A DNA stretch of 64,000 nucleotides from Stutzerimonas kunmingensis (GCF_021432085.1 NZ_CP090366.1:124001-188000), one strand, 5' to 3'. Counted from the first letter of the stretch, positions 50,622 through 59,460 are shown. Numbers and translations: made by a program. Notes: generated from the letters alone by a model not told the origin.

Positions 50622-50633
50622 TCCATGCGGATC

Positions 50634-50665
50634 ATGCAGGAAGCGTCTGACGCTTCCTGCATTTC
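50634..50665 (+). terminator. Terminator after secB
   Basis: ATGCAGGAAGCG and its exact complement form a 12-pair stem with a TCTGA loop, followed by TTT. It lies between two convergent genes and may serve both. Confidence 0.8.
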
Positions 50666-50676
50666 CCTTCTGCGCA

Positions 50677-51657
50677 TTAGCGCACCTGCACCACCAGCTT
50701 GCCGACCGCCTTGCGCTGCCCCAGCGTGGCGATAGCCTGGCCAGCCTCTTCCAGCGCAAAGCGTTGCGACACCAGCGGCTTGAGCTTGCCTTCGGCATGC
50801 CAGGCGAACAGCTGACGGAAATTTGCGGCGTTGTCCTGCGGTTGACGCTGGGCGAAGGCGCCCCAGAACACGCCGATCAGTGCGGCACCCTTGAGCAGCG
50901 GCAGGTTGGCCGGCAACGCCGGAATGTCGCCACCGGCGGCGAAACCCACCACCAGCATGCGGCCGTTCCAGGCGATGCTGCGGAAGGCTTCCTCGAACAG
51001 CTTGCCGCCCACCGGATCGTAGATGACATCCACACCCTGGCCGCCGGTGAGTTCCTTCAGGCGCTCCTTGAGGCTGACTTCGCTGTAGTTGATCAGCTCG
51101 TCGGCGCCGGCATTCTTCGCCACCTCCAGCTTTTCGGCGCTGGAGGCGGCGGCGATGACTCGCGCGCCCATGGCCTTGCCGATCTCCACGGCAGCCAGGC
51201 CGACGCCTCCGGAGGCACCGAGCACCAGCAAGGTCTCGCCGGGTTGCAGGTTGGCGCGCTGCTTGAGCGCATGCATCGAGGTGCCATAGGTCATGCTGAA
51301 GGCGGCAGCGGTGTCGAAGTCCATGCTCGGCGGGATCGGCAGTGCGTTGGTACCGGCCACGGCAACCTGTTCGGCAAAGCTGCCCCAGCCGGTGAGCGCC
51401 ATGACCCGGTCGCCGACCTTGAGGAGGCTGACCTTCTCTCCGACTGCGGCAATCACGCCGGCCGCCTCGCCGCCGGGCGAGAACGGGAACGGCGGCTTGA
51501 ACTGATACTTGCCCTCGATCATCAGCGTGTCAGGGAAATTCACCCCGGCGGCATGCACGTCGAGCAGGATCTCGCTCGGCTTGATCTGAGGGGAGGGGGC
51601 ATCTTCGACAACCAGGCTTTCGGGCGGGCCGAAGCTTTTGCACAGGACGGCTTTCAT
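50677..51657 (-). CDS. NADPH:quinone oxidoreductase family protein (zinc-free MDR)
   Basis: 326 residues. An alcohol-dehydrogenase-like N-terminal domain (LDVHAAGVNFPDTLMIEGKYQFKPPFPFSPGGEAAGVI) and a Rossmann domain with LLVLGASGGVGLAAVEIGKA (AxxGGVG nucleotide motif) and DVIYDPVGG. The absence of zinc-ligand Cys residues places it with quinone reductases/enoyl reductases of the MDR family. AAGGAAAAG lies before the ATG at 51655-51657. Substrate unknown. Confidence 0.88.
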   Translation of the reverse strand: MKAVLCKSFGPPESLVVEDAPSPQIKPSEILLDVHAAGVNFPDTLMIEGKYQFKPPFPFSPGGEAAGVIAAVGEKVSLLKVGDRVMALTGWGSFAEQVAVAGTNALPIPPSMDFDTAAAFSMTYGTSMHALKQRANLQPGETLLVLGASGGVGLAAVEIGKAMGARVIAAASSAEKLEVAKNAGADELINYSEVSLKERLKELTGGQGVDVIYDPVGGKLFEEAFRSIAWNGRMLVVGFAAGGDIPALPANLPLLKGAALIGVFWGAFAQRQPQDNAANFRQLFAWHAEGKLKPLVSQRFALEEAGQAIATLGQRKAVGKLVVQVR

Positions 51658-51870
51658 CGCTTTTCCTTGTTCGACTGGTCGGACGCTTGCCGCCCGACAT
51701 GGGATGGCTCGACTGCTCAGGACTTTCCAGTCTAGGAGCGCTGCGTGGCGAGGCAATCAGCATCGTTCACTGTAATGGCGGCGTATAAGTGGCAGGCGGT
51801 TGCGCGATAGGCTTGGGTGGGCCGCGGCGACTGGTTATGCTGGCGCAGGAATCCCTTGGAGCAGTACCGC

Positions 51871-52275
51871 GTGAAATACCTCATCTCGATGTTTTTCTGC
51901 CTCGCCCTGGCTGGGCCCGCGCTGGCTGAGGAGCCGGCCGAAGACGCCGCCGCCACGCAGACACTCTATTACGCGCTGACGCCTGCGATGGTTGGCAACT
52001 ACGGCTCCGGCGAGCGACTGAAGTACTACAAGGCCGATGTTGCGCTGCGTATCTCCAGCAAGGAGGTGGAGGATCGCGTCAAGCATCACGAGCCGCTGAT
52101 TCGCCATCAGCTGGTGATGCTGTTTTCCCAGCAGACCGACGAGACGCTGAGCGGCCCCGAAGCCAAGGAACAGCTGCGTCAGGAAGCCTTGCGCCAGGTG
52201 CGCGAGGTGCTGGAGCAGGAGGAAGGCAAACCGCTGGTGGATGATCTGCTGTTCAACAATCTGATCATCCAGTAG
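51871..52275 (+). CDS. FliL-like periplasmic/membrane protein
   Basis: 134 residues from a GTG with GGAG nine bases upstream. N-terminal signal or anchor (KYLISMFFCLALAGPALA), then LTPAMVGNYGSGERLKYYKADVALRISSKEVEDRVKHHEPLIRHQLVMLFS and a C-terminal LLFNNLIIQ ending, as in FliL proteins. No flagellar genes are near, so this is a solitary FliL-family protein, perhaps acting on another ion-driven motor or at the stator. The 213-base gap before it shows nothing else. Confidence 0.83.
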   Translation: MKYLISMFFCLALAGPALAEEPAEDAAATQTLYYALTPAMVGNYGSGERLKYYKADVALRISSKEVEDRVKHHEPLIRHQLVMLFSQQTDETLSGPEAKEQLRQEALRQVREVLEQEEGKPLVDDLLFNNLIIQ

Positions 52276-52276
52276 C

Positions 52277-52726
52277 TCAGCGCATCGCCAGGATTGCCTG
52301 CCATTCGTCTTCGCTGACCGGCATCACCGACAGGCGGCTTCCTTTCTTCACGAGTGCCAGTTCGTGCAGTGCTGGCTCGGTTTTCAGTCGCGCCAATTTC
52401 AACGGTGTCGCAAAGGCGTCGACGAACTCGACATCGACCGCGCTCCACGGATTTGCATCATCGCGAGCCTTGGCATCGTGATAGGGGCTGGCAGAGTCGA
52501 GGGCAGTGGGATCGGGATAGGCGCTGCGACTGATCCTGCCGATGCCGGCGATTCCTGGCTCGGCGCAACTGGAGTGATAGAAGAAGAACTGATCGCCTTC
52601 CTGCATCTGGCGCATGAAGTTTCTCGCCTGGTAGTTGCGTACACCGTCCCAGCGTCCGTGACCCATTTTTTTCAGGTCCCGGATGGAAAATTCGTCGGGT
52701 TCTGACTTCATTAGCCAGTAAGGCAT
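52277..52726 (-). CDS. EVE domain protein
   Basis: 149 residues: YWLMKSEPDEFSIRDLKK, WDGVRNYQARNFMRQMQEGDQFFFYHSSC, GIAGIGRISR-AYPDPTA and a C-terminal VMPVSEDEWQAIL. This is the EVE (PUA-like) fold, which binds modified bases in DNA or RNA. Converges with the FliL-like gene, whose stop is two bases away. No partner nuclease is present here. Confidence 0.93.
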   Translation of the reverse strand: MPYWLMKSEPDEFSIRDLKKMGHGRWDGVRNYQARNFMRQMQEGDQFFFYHSSCAEPGIAGIGRISRSAYPDPTALDSASPYHDAKARDDANPWSAVDVEFVDAFATPLKLARLKTEPALHELALVKKGSRLSVMPVSEDEWQAILAMR

Positions 52727-52893
52727 GAACCTTGCTCTCCTATCAGACGGTTCGATCAGACCATGATGGCAAAATCTCCGACAATCGGCTGCAATACCTG
52801 TTTGCGCGGTGCCGACGCTTCACGGAAAATGCCGCAGCTGTAAGGTGGCCTATCGAGTCCTAGAACGAAAACACATCGACTCGACGCAAGCAT

Positions 52894-52916
52894 TTCGCCT
52901 GGTAGGGGGAGGCGAA
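52894..52916 (+). promoter_or_regulatory. Hairpin enclosing the ribosome binding site of the 50-residue gene
   Basis: TTCGCCT and AGGCGAA pair around GGTAGGGGG, so part of the AGGGGGAGG ribosome binding site is in the loop and part in the stem. The start codon follows five bases after the stem. Could tune translation of the small protein. Confidence 0.4.
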
Positions 52917-52921
52917 CACAA

Positions 52922-53074
52922 ATGAAACGTAAGCCCGATATTCTGTGGATTTTGGTCTTTATCTTTGGTCTCGGCGTAGTCACCACGGGCTATACGCAGA
53001 GTCTGTGGGATCAGCACGATGGCGCGGCCGGCATGGCCCCGGTCATTCAGGTGCAGCAGGCTCAGCAGCGATGA
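52922..53074 (+). CDS. 50-residue single-pass membrane protein
   Basis: Too short for usual gene finders but with a strong ribosome binding site (GGAGG, nine bases before ATG). The sequence MKRKPDILWILVFIFGLGVV starts basic and then hydrophobic (residues 7-22, one membrane span), followed by TTGYTQSLWDQ and a Gln-rich tail (VIQVQQAQQR). Likely N-in with a short periplasmic tail. No family recognised. It lies between the EVE gene and fau, converging on fau. Confidence 0.65.
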   Translation: MKRKPDILWILVFIFGLGVVTTGYTQSLWDQHDGAAGMAPVIQVQQAQQR

Positions 53075-53102
53075 CCTTGTGCCGCATGGACGCGGCGTTC
53101 CA

Positions 53103-53705
53103 TCACCCGGCGTACCAGCCCTGGTCCGTCACCGTAGCCTGAAGCGCTACATCCCAGCTCTCCAGCGGCAGTCGATCGACGCGCTGACATTCATGAGCCA
53201 GTCCCAACAATGTCGGTTTGTGACTTTTTTTGCGCATGGCGCGATACGCTAGGCTGCGATCATAGAAGCCGCCACCCATGCCAAGCCGTCCGCCCTTTCC
53301 GTCGAAGCCCACCAGTGGCATGAGCAGCAGGTCCAGCGCCCAGACACGGCGTTGCCGAGCGGCCCGGATCACGGGTTCCGGAATGCCGAAGCGGTTGCGG
53401 CGCAGCTGTTCGCCGGGCTCGATGCGCTGGAACACCATGCGCGTACGTGGCCAGGGGTTGAGTACCGGAAGATAGGTTGCCTTGCCGCGGCGCTGAGCCG
53501 CTTGCAGCAATAGGCGCGGATCGATTTCGCCATCATTGGGCAGGTACAGGGCGATATGCCGGGCGCGCCGAAACCAGGGATGCTGAGCCAGCTGCCGATA
53601 GAGATGGCGAGCGGCCAGGCGCTGCTGGGCGGGTGTCAGTTGGCGTCGAGCGTGGCGCAGCTTGCGGCGTAGCGCCGGGCGCGAAAGGCCTTCGGCTACG
53701 ATCAT
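53103..53705 (-). CDS. fau: 5-formyltetrahydrofolate cyclo-ligase
   Basis: 200 residues: ALRRKLRHARRQLTPAQQ, IALYLPNDGEID, YLPVLNPWPRTRMVF and the ATP/folate-binding LGMGGGFYDRSLAY. It returns 5-formyl-THF to the folate pool using ATP. The gene follows the 6S RNA on the same strand, the usual gammaproteobacterial pairing, and may be made by read-through of it. Confidence 0.95.
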   Translation of the reverse strand: MIVAEGLSRPALRRKLRHARRQLTPAQQRLAARHLYRQLAQHPWFRRARHIALYLPNDGEIDPRLLLQAAQRRGKATYLPVLNPWPRTRMVFQRIEPGEQLRRNRFGIPEPVIRAARQRRVWALDLLLMPLVGFDGKGGRLGMGGGFYDRSLAYRAMRKKSHKPTLLGLAHECQRVDRLPLESWDVALQATVTDQGWYAG

Positions 53706-53712
53706 CAGAAGT

Positions 53713-53890
53713 GGCTCCCCAGCATGCCGCTGCCAGCGTAGGCCCTTGAACCCGAGAGTTCAAGGTGGCGACTACAGAGTACCTTAAGGCTTTCCGTCAG
53801 GCGGACATGCACACCGGCACCACGTGTAGCCTCCATGGTGTTGCTTATCGGGAGAGGGTCATCGCCGACTGGCGAACATGCCAGGGAGTT
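53713..53890 (-). ncRNA. ssrS: 6S RNA (SsrS)
   Basis: About 178 bases on the minus strand between zapA and fau. The closing stem pairs the 5' CTCCCTGGCATG with the 3' GGCATGCTGGGGAG; internal CCTTGAAC/GTTCAAGG arms with the TCTCG loop and GCCTTAAGGTACTC match what I know of Pseudomonas and E. coli 6S RNA. A TATACT -10 lies at 53897-53902, seven bases before the predicted first base. It binds sigma-70 RNA polymerase in stationary phase. Ends are estimates. Confidence 0.92.
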
Positions 53891-53923
53891 GGGCGGAGTA
53901 TAACGCAAACCGGCTGCCGTTGA

Positions 53924-54238
53924 TCAGTTGCCGGAAGGGTTCGGGTCGGTGGCCAGTGCGCTGTCGACGCGCTCCAGCAGCATGCGTACGTGCTCGCGCG
54001 CGCTGTTGGCTTCGGCATCCAGGCGATCATGCTTGTGCAACAATTCGTGGGTGATGTTCAGCGCGGCCATCACCGCAACGCGGTCGGCGCCGATGACTTT
54101 GCCGCTGCTGCGGATCTCGCGCATCTTGCGATCCAGATAGCGGGCCGCGCCTTCCAGATTGCTGCGTTCCTCTGGCGGACAGGCAATGCAATATTCCTTA
54201 TCCATGATGTGCACGGTGACGGTGTTCGGCTGGGTCAT
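53924..54238 (-). CDS. zapA: Cell division protein ZapA
   Basis: 104 residues: VTVHIMDKEYCIACPPEERSNLEGAARYLDRKMREIRSSGKVIGADRVAVMAALNITHELL then a coiled coil. This is the ZapA fold, which cross-links FtsZ filaments. It overlaps the upstream ZapB-like gene by ATGA, and the 6S RNA follows. Confidence 0.95.
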   Translation of the reverse strand: MTQPNTVTVHIMDKEYCIACPPEERSNLEGAARYLDRKMREIRSSGKVIGADRVAVMAALNITHELLHKHDRLDAEANSAREHVRMLLERVDSALATDPNPSGN

Positions 54239-54444
54239 GAGTCCTGCTCCAGGGCTTTCAGGCGCGAAATCATTGATTCGACCTTCAAGCGGGCCATTTC
54301 GTTCTTTTCGATCAGATGAGCGCGCTCTTCACGCCAGTTCCGCTCGTTGGCCAGTAGCAGGTGGTTCTGCGCCTTGAGCTGTTCGATGCGCTGAATCAGC
54401 TGCTCCAGCTTGGTGGTCAGCGCTTTCAGATCGGCGTCTTCCAT
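54235..54444 (-). CDS. Small coiled-coil protein (TIGR02449/ZapB-like)
   Basis: 69 residues, almost entirely coiled coil (LKALTTKLEQLIQRIEQLKAQNHLLLANERNWREERAHLIEKNEMARLKVESMISRLKALE). The NExx-REERAxLIEKNExA-KVExMIxRLKALE pattern is the TIGR02449 family found before zapA. ZapB-like division role is inferred from position and coiled coil. Confidence 0.9.
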   Translation of the reverse strand: MEDADLKALTTKLEQLIQRIEQLKAQNHLLLANERNWREERAHLIEKNEMARLKVESMISRLKALEQDS

Positions 54445-54574
54445 GGGATTCCTGTTGGGGCACTGAGTGAAGACGGAGGCGATGCCCGGGGGCTTCGATG
54501 GTCTTGCCGCGGCCGCCGGTGCTAGGATACGAAGCCTTCATTCTAGTCATTGCGCCATCGTGCGCCTAGCCGCC

Positions 54575-55129
54575 ATGTCCATTCAGAATTCCCCATATGC
54601 CGCTTTCGCCACACTTCTGGCTGGCGCACCGCAAACTGTTTCTCCTGCCGAATTGCATGGCCTGTTGCTCGGGCGCAGCTGCGCCGGTGCCGGCTTCGAT
54701 GTCGAACCCTGGCTGACCGATGCTTCGGACCTACTTGGCGAAGCGCCGCAGGACAATATCCGTCAGGCCTTGATCGGCCTGCAGGAGATGGTCAAGGGTG
54801 AGCTCGCCGGCGACGACATTGCCGTCGTTCTGCTGCTGCCCAGCGATGATGCGCCGCTGGCCGAGCGCGCTGTCGCGCTGGGCCAGTGGTGCCAGGGCTT
54901 TCTCGCCGGCTTCGGTCTGACCGCTGGCGACCGCGCGCTGAGCGCCGAGGCCATGGAAGTACTGCAGGATCTCTCGGCCATCGCGCAGATTCAGGACTCG
55001 CTGGAAGAGTCCGAAGACGGCGAGACCGATTACATGGAAGTGATGGAGTACTTGCGCGTGGCGCCGTTGCTGCTGTTCACCGAGTGCGCCAAGCCGGTAC
55101 CTGCTGCTCCGAAACCTTCCCTGCATTGA
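54575..55129 (+). CDS. ygfB: UPF0149 family protein YgfB
   Basis: 184 residues: [73 protein letters not shown] and a [16 protein letters not shown] ending match YgfB/YecA-like UPF0149 proteins. Known in P. aeruginosa to influence beta-lactamase and pyocin-linked gene control. Divergent from the ZapB-like gene and just before pepP, the usual place. Confidence 0.92.
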   Translation: MSIQNSPYAAFATLLAGAPQTVSPAELHGLLLGRSCAGAGFDVEPWLTDASDLLGEAPQDNIRQALIGLQEMVKGELAGDDIAVVLLLPSDDAPLAERAVALGQWCQGFLAGFGLTAGDRALSAEAMEVLQDLSAIAQIQDSLEESEDGETDYMEVMEYLRVAPLLLFTECAKPVPAAPKPSLH

Positions 55130-55145
55130 GGAAATCGTTCCGCTC

Positions 55146-56480
55146 ATGACTCGCATCCCGAAATCGGAATACGCCCGTCGGCGCAAGGCGCTGATGGAGC
55201 AGATGGAACCCAACAGCATCGCCATTTTGCCGGCGGCGCCGATGTATATCCGCAACCGCGATGTCGAGCATGTCTACCGCCAGGACAGCGACTTTCAGTA
55301 CCTGTCCGGCTTCCCCGAACCGGAGGCGGTGATCGCGCTGATTCCCGGGCGTGAGCATGGCGAATACGTGCTGTTCTGCCGCGAGCGCGACCCCGAGCGC
55401 GAGCTGTGGGATGGCCTGCGTGCCGGGCAGGACGGCGCGATAAGTGAATACGGTGCCGACGATGCCTTTCCCATCGGCGACATCGACGACATCCTCCCCG
55501 GGCTGATCGAAGGCCGCGACCGTGTCTACTACGCCATCGGCACCAACGAAGCCTTCGATCATCGGCTGATGGAGTGGATCAAGACCATTCGCGCCAAGGC
55601 GCGCCAGGGTGCGCAGCCGCCCAGCGAGTTCGTCGCGCTCGATCACTTGCTGCACGACATGCGCCTGTACAAGTCGAGCAACGAGGTGAAGGTGATGAAG
55701 CATGCGGCGGATATTTCCGCTCGTGCGCATATCCGTGCCATGCAGGCCAGCCGCGCTGGCCTGTTCGAGTACCACCTGGAAGCCGAGCTGGATTACGAGT
55801 TCCGCAAGGGCGGGGCCAAGATGCCCGCTTACGGCAGCATCGTCGCCGCGGGTCGCAATGCCTGCATCCTGCATTACCGCGAGAACGATGCGCCGCTGAA
55901 GGATGGCGACCTGGTGCTGATCGACGCCGGTTGCGAAATCGACTGCTACGCCAGCGACATTACCCGCACCTTTCCGGTCAACGGCCGCTTCTCGCCCGAG
56001 CAGAAGGCCATTTACGAACTGGTGCTCAAGGCCAACGAAGAGGCTTTCAAGCACATCGCACCCGGCAAGCACTGGAACGAGGCCCACGAGGCCACCGTAC
56101 GGGTAATCACCGGCGGGCTGGTCGAGCTGGGCCTGCTGCAGGGCGAGGTCGACGAACTGATCGCAAGCGAGGCCTACAAACCCTTCTACATGCACCGCGC
56201 CGGGCACTGGCTGGGCATGGACGTGCATGACGTCGGCGACTACAAGATCGGCGGCGAGTGGCGCGTGCTCGAGCCGGGCATGTCGATGACCGTCGAGCCG
56301 GGCATCTATATTGCCGTGGACAATCAGAACGTCGCCAAGAAGTGGCGCGGCATCGGCGTGCGCATCGAGGACGATGTGGTGGTGACCCGGACCGGCTGCG
56401 AAATCCTCACCGGTGGCGTGCCGAAGAGCGTCGCCCAGATCGAGGCGCTGATGGCCGCCGCTCGCGAGAAGGTCGCCTGA
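55146..56480 (+). CDS. pepP: Xaa-Pro aminopeptidase PepP
   Basis: 444 residues. N-terminal creatinase-like domain to about 170, then the pita-bread metallopeptidase: LIDAGCEIDCYASDITRTFPVNG supplies the two metal Asp, HRAGHWLGMDVHDVG the His, and MTVEPGIYI with GVRIEDDVVVT the two Glu. Removes N-terminal residues before proline. First of the pepP-ubiH-(DUF4442)-ubiI run, one base before ubiH. Confidence 0.97.
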   Translation: MTRIPKSEYARRRKALMEQMEPNSIAILPAAPMYIRNRDVEHVYRQDSDFQYLSGFPEPEAVIALIPGREHGEYVLFCRERDPERELWDGLRAGQDGAISEYGADDAFPIGDIDDILPGLIEGRDRVYYAIGTNEAFDHRLMEWIKTIRAKARQGAQPPSEFVALDHLLHDMRLYKSSNEVKVMKHAADISARAHIRAMQASRAGLFEYHLEAELDYEFRKGGAKMPAYGSIVAAGRNACILHYRENDAPLKDGDLVLIDAGCEIDCYASDITRTFPVNGRFSPEQKAIYELVLKANEEAFKHIAPGKHWNEAHEATVRVITGGLVELGLLQGEVDELIASEAYKPFYMHRAGHWLGMDVHDVGDYKIGGEWRVLEPGMSMTVEPGIYIAVDNQNVAKKWRGIGVRIEDDVVVTRTGCEILTGGVPKSVAQIEALMAAAREKVA

Positions 56481-56481
56481 C

Positions 56482-57660
56482 ATGCAGAGCCTGGCGATCA
56501 TCGGTGGCGGGCTGGTTGGTGCCAGTCTCGCGCTGGCCTTGCAGGATGGCGCCCGTGAGCGCGGCTGGCGGATTCATCTGATCGAGCCGTTCGAGCCCGG
56601 CCACGAGTACCAGCCGAGTTATGACGCGCGCTCCACCGCGCTGTCCTATGGCACCCGGCTGATCTACCAGCGCCTCGGCCTGTGGGAGCGGATTGCCGAG
56701 CGCGCCGAACCGATTCTGCGCATTCATGTATCCGAGCGCGGCAGTTTCGGGGCGGCACGCCTCGATTGCACACGCGAAGGCGTCGAGGCGCTGGGTTACG
56801 TGGTGGAGAACGCCTGGATCGGGCATTGCCTGTGGCAGGCACTGGATGATGCGGTGGTGACCCGCCACTGCCCGGCCGAGGTCGAGCGACTGGAGCCCAG
56901 TACCACCGGTTACCGGTTGAGTTTTACCGATGGTCAGCAGCTGGAGTGCGACCTCACCGTGCTCGCAGATGGTGGCCGCTCCGGGCTGCGCGAGCAGCTT
57001 GGCATCCAGGTGTCGCGCCGGCCGTACGGCCAGACCGCCCTGATCGCCAACATCACGCCAGGCAAACCGCACGGCGGTCTGGCGTTCGAGCGCTTCACCG
57101 AAGATGGCCCGATGGCGCTGCTGCCGCTGCAGGATGATCGCTGTGCGCTGGTATGGACGCGCTCCCAGGTCGATGCCGCGCGCCTGGCGCAGGCACACGA
57201 GGCGGTTTTCCTCGGCGAACTGCAGGAGGCCTTCGGCTATCGCCTGGGCGCGTTGCAGCAGGTCGGTGCCCGGCATCTGTATCCGCTGACGCTGATCGAG
57301 GCCGAAGAGCAGGTACGTTCGGGGCTGGTGGTGCTCGGCAACGCGGCGCACAGCCTGCACCCGATCGCCGGGCAGGGCTACAACCTGTCGCTGCGTGATG
57401 TGGAGGCACTGAGCGTCGCTTTGCTGCGTAGCGACGCCGCGCTGGGCGACCTGGCGGTGCTGCAGGAGTATGCCCGCAGGCAGCGCTTCGATCAGCGCGT
57501 GACGGTCGGTTTCTCCGATCAGGTCACCCGGCTGTTCGGTGATTCCGGTCGGCTGGTCGCGGCCGGACGCAATCTCGGTCTGCTCGGGCTGGACCTCATG
57601 CCCGCCGCCAAGCGTTGGTTTGCGCGCCAGGCGATGGGCCTGGGCACTCGCGCTGGCTGA
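56482..57660 (+). CDS. ubiH: 2-octaprenyl-6-methoxyphenol hydroxylase UbiH
   Basis: 392 residues, FAD monooxygenase: SLAIIGGGLVGASLALAL (dinucleotide motif), YDARSTALSYGTRLIYQRLGLW with the family DxR-ALS motif, and GNAAHSLHPIAGQGYNLSLRDVEAL (second FAD motif). Hydroxylates a ubiquinone precursor. Close to pepP (one base) as in E. coli. Confidence 0.95.
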   Translation: MQSLAIIGGGLVGASLALALQDGARERGWRIHLIEPFEPGHEYQPSYDARSTALSYGTRLIYQRLGLWERIAERAEPILRIHVSERGSFGAARLDCTREGVEALGYVVENAWIGHCLWQALDDAVVTRHCPAEVERLEPSTTGYRLSFTDGQQLECDLTVLADGGRSGLREQLGIQVSRRPYGQTALIANITPGKPHGGLAFERFTEDGPMALLPLQDDRCALVWTRSQVDAARLAQAHEAVFLGELQEAFGYRLGALQQVGARHLYPLTLIEAEEQVRSGLVVLGNAAHSLHPIAGQGYNLSLRDVEALSVALLRSDAALGDLAVLQEYARRQRFDQRVTVGFSDQVTRLFGDSGRLVAAGRNLGLLGLDLMPAAKRWFARQAMGLGTRAG

Positions 57661-57685
57661 AAAGCGGCAACCAAAAGGACTCGGC

Positions 57686-58174
57686 ATGAGCGGCTCCCGT
57701 TTGGCGCGCAAGGCGCGGTTTCTGCGCTGGGCCATGAATTTCTACCCGCCATACATCGGAGCCGGTGTTCGGGTGCGGCACATCAGCGCGGATATGCGCC
57801 TGGTTCAGGTCAAGATGGTGCTGCGCTGGTACAACCGCAATTATGTCGGTACGCAGTTCGGCGGCTCGCTGTATTCGATGGTCGACCCGTTCTTCGTGCT
57901 GATGCTGATGGAGAATCTCGGGCGCGACTACATCGTTTGGGACAAGGCGGCCAACATAGAATTCGTCAGCCCCGGGCGCGGCGCGGTCTACGCCGAATTC
58001 GCCATCAGCGACAGGCTGCTGGATGAGATCCGCGCGCACACGGCCGACGGCAGCAAGTACCTGCCCAGAATGCATGTCGAAGTGCGCGACGGCGAGGGCA
58101 CGCTGGTGGCACGGGTGCAGAAGACCCTCTACATACGACTCAAGCCGCGGGCGCGGCAGCCAGGAGAGAAGTGA
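57686..58174 (+). CDS. DUF4442 hot-dog fold protein between ubiH and ubiI
   Basis: 162 residues: FYPPYIGAGVRVRHISADMRLVQVKMVLRWYNRNYVGTQFGGSLYSMVDPFFVLMLMENLG, then VWDKAANIEFVSPGRGAVYAEF. This is the DUF4442 family, related to acyl-CoA thioesterases. AAAAGGA precedes the ATG by seven bases. It overlaps ubiI by one base (TGATG), so it is in the ubi operon. A link to quinone or lipid metabolism is inferred only from position. Confidence 0.88.
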   Translation: MSGSRLARKARFLRWAMNFYPPYIGAGVRVRHISADMRLVQVKMVLRWYNRNYVGTQFGGSLYSMVDPFFVLMLMENLGRDYIVWDKAANIEFVSPGRGAVYAEFAISDRLLDEIRAHTADGSKYLPRMHVEVRDGEGTLVARVQKTLYIRLKPRARQPGEK

Positions 58175-59394
58175 TGCAAGCGGATCTGATCATCGTGGGT
58201 GCCGGCATGGTCGGCAGTACCCTGGCACTCGCCCTCGAAGGTTGCGGGCTGAAGATCGTCGTGCTCGATGCGAGCCCGCTCGAGGTCGTCGACTTCGACC
58301 CGCAGGGCGGCTTCGAACCGCGGGTCAGTGCGCTGTCCGCAGCCAGCCAGCGCATCCTGCAGCGGGTCGGTGCCTGGCCGGGCATCGCCGCGCGCCGCGC
58401 GAGCCCCTACACCGACATGCACGTATGGGACGGCTCGGGCACCGGGCAGATTCATTTTTCCGCCGAGACCGTACATGCCGAAGTGCTTGGGCATATCGTC
58501 GAAAACCGTGTGGTGCAGGATGCGCTGCTGGGGGTGATGCAGCGCCGTGGCGGACTGCAGCTGATCGGCGACGCGCGAGTCGAGCAGCTGGCGCGCACCC
58601 CTGACGGCTGGCAGCTGACGCTGGTCGACGGCCGCGAGTTGCGTACGCCCCTGCTGATTGCGGCGGATGGCGCCAACTCGGCGATTCGCCGCCTGGCTGG
58701 TTGCGAAACTCGCGAATGGGATTATCTGCATCAGGCCATCGTCACCAGCGTGCGTTGCAGCGAGCCGCACCAGCGTACGGCCTGGCAACGCTTCACCGAT
58801 GACGGCCCCCTGGCGTTTTTGCCGCTCGAGCGCGATGGCGACCGGCACTGGTGCTCGATTGTCTGGTCGGTTACTGAAGCTGAAGCCAAGCGGCTCATGG
58901 CGCTGGATGACGCGGCATTCCGAACGGCGCTTGGTCGAGCCTTCGAGGAGCGCCTGGGCGAAGTGCTCGAGGTCGATCCGCGGCTGTGCATCCCGCTGCG
59001 CCAACGCCATGCCAAACGCTATGTGCAGCCGGGCCTGGCGTTGATCGGCGATGCCGCACACACCATCCATCCGTTGGCGGGGCAGGGCGTGAATCTTGGT
59101 CTGCTGGATGCCGCCGTGCTGGCGGAAGTGCTCAAGGCGGCGATTGCCCGCGGTGAGCGGCTGGCCGATGTCCAGGTGCTGAGCCGCTTCGAGCGCCGGC
59201 GCATGCCGCACAACTTGGCGATGATGGCTGCCATGGAAGGCTTCGAACGGCTGTTCCAGGCTGATCCACTGCCGCTGCGCTGGCTGCGCAATACCGGTCT
59301 CAAGGCCGTACAGGCGCTACCGGAGGCGAAGGCGCTGTTCGTTCGTCAGGCGCTCGGATTGAGCGGCGATCTGCCGGAACTGGCCAAACCCTGA
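58174..59394 (+). CDS. ubiI: Ubiquinone biosynthesis FAD hydroxylase (UbiI/VisC family)
   Basis: 406 residues: DLIIVGAGMVGSTLALALEGCGL, EPRVSALSAASQRILQRVGAW, LLIAADGANSAIRRLAG, and LIGDAAHTIHPLAGQGVNLGLLDAAVLAE. This is the UbiF/UbiI/VisC subgroup; position after ubiH favours UbiI. It hydroxylates C5 of the ubiquinone ring. The frame could also start at a GTG one codon earlier, inside the preceding stop. Confidence 0.93.
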   Translation: MQADLIIVGAGMVGSTLALALEGCGLKIVVLDASPLEVVDFDPQGGFEPRVSALSAASQRILQRVGAWPGIAARRASPYTDMHVWDGSGTGQIHFSAETVHAEVLGHIVENRVVQDALLGVMQRRGGLQLIGDARVEQLARTPDGWQLTLVDGRELRTPLLIAADGANSAIRRLAGCETREWDYLHQAIVTSVRCSEPHQRTAWQRFTDDGPLAFLPLERDGDRHWCSIVWSVTEAEAKRLMALDDAAFRTALGRAFEERLGEVLEVDPRLCIPLRQRHAKRYVQPGLALIGDAAHTIHPLAGQGVNLGLLDAAVLAEVLKAAIARGERLADVQVLSRFERRRMPHNLAMMAAMEGFERLFQADPLPLRWLRNTGLKAVQALPEAKALFVRQALGLSGDLPELAKP

Positions 59395-59441
59395 TGTCAG
59401 ATTGATATTTACAAAACATTACCTGCACGATTTGTCGCATT

Positions 59442-59460
59442 GAGAAGGTAAATAACATTC
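59442..59460 (+). promoter_or_regulatory. Candidate Fur box upstream of the iron-binding protein gene
   Basis: GAGAAGGTAAATAACATTC matches the 19-base Fur consensus at 11 positions by my count, within an AT-rich stretch (59396-59475) that contrasts with its surroundings. The iron-binding protein gene starts 44 bases downstream. Confidence 0.45.
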
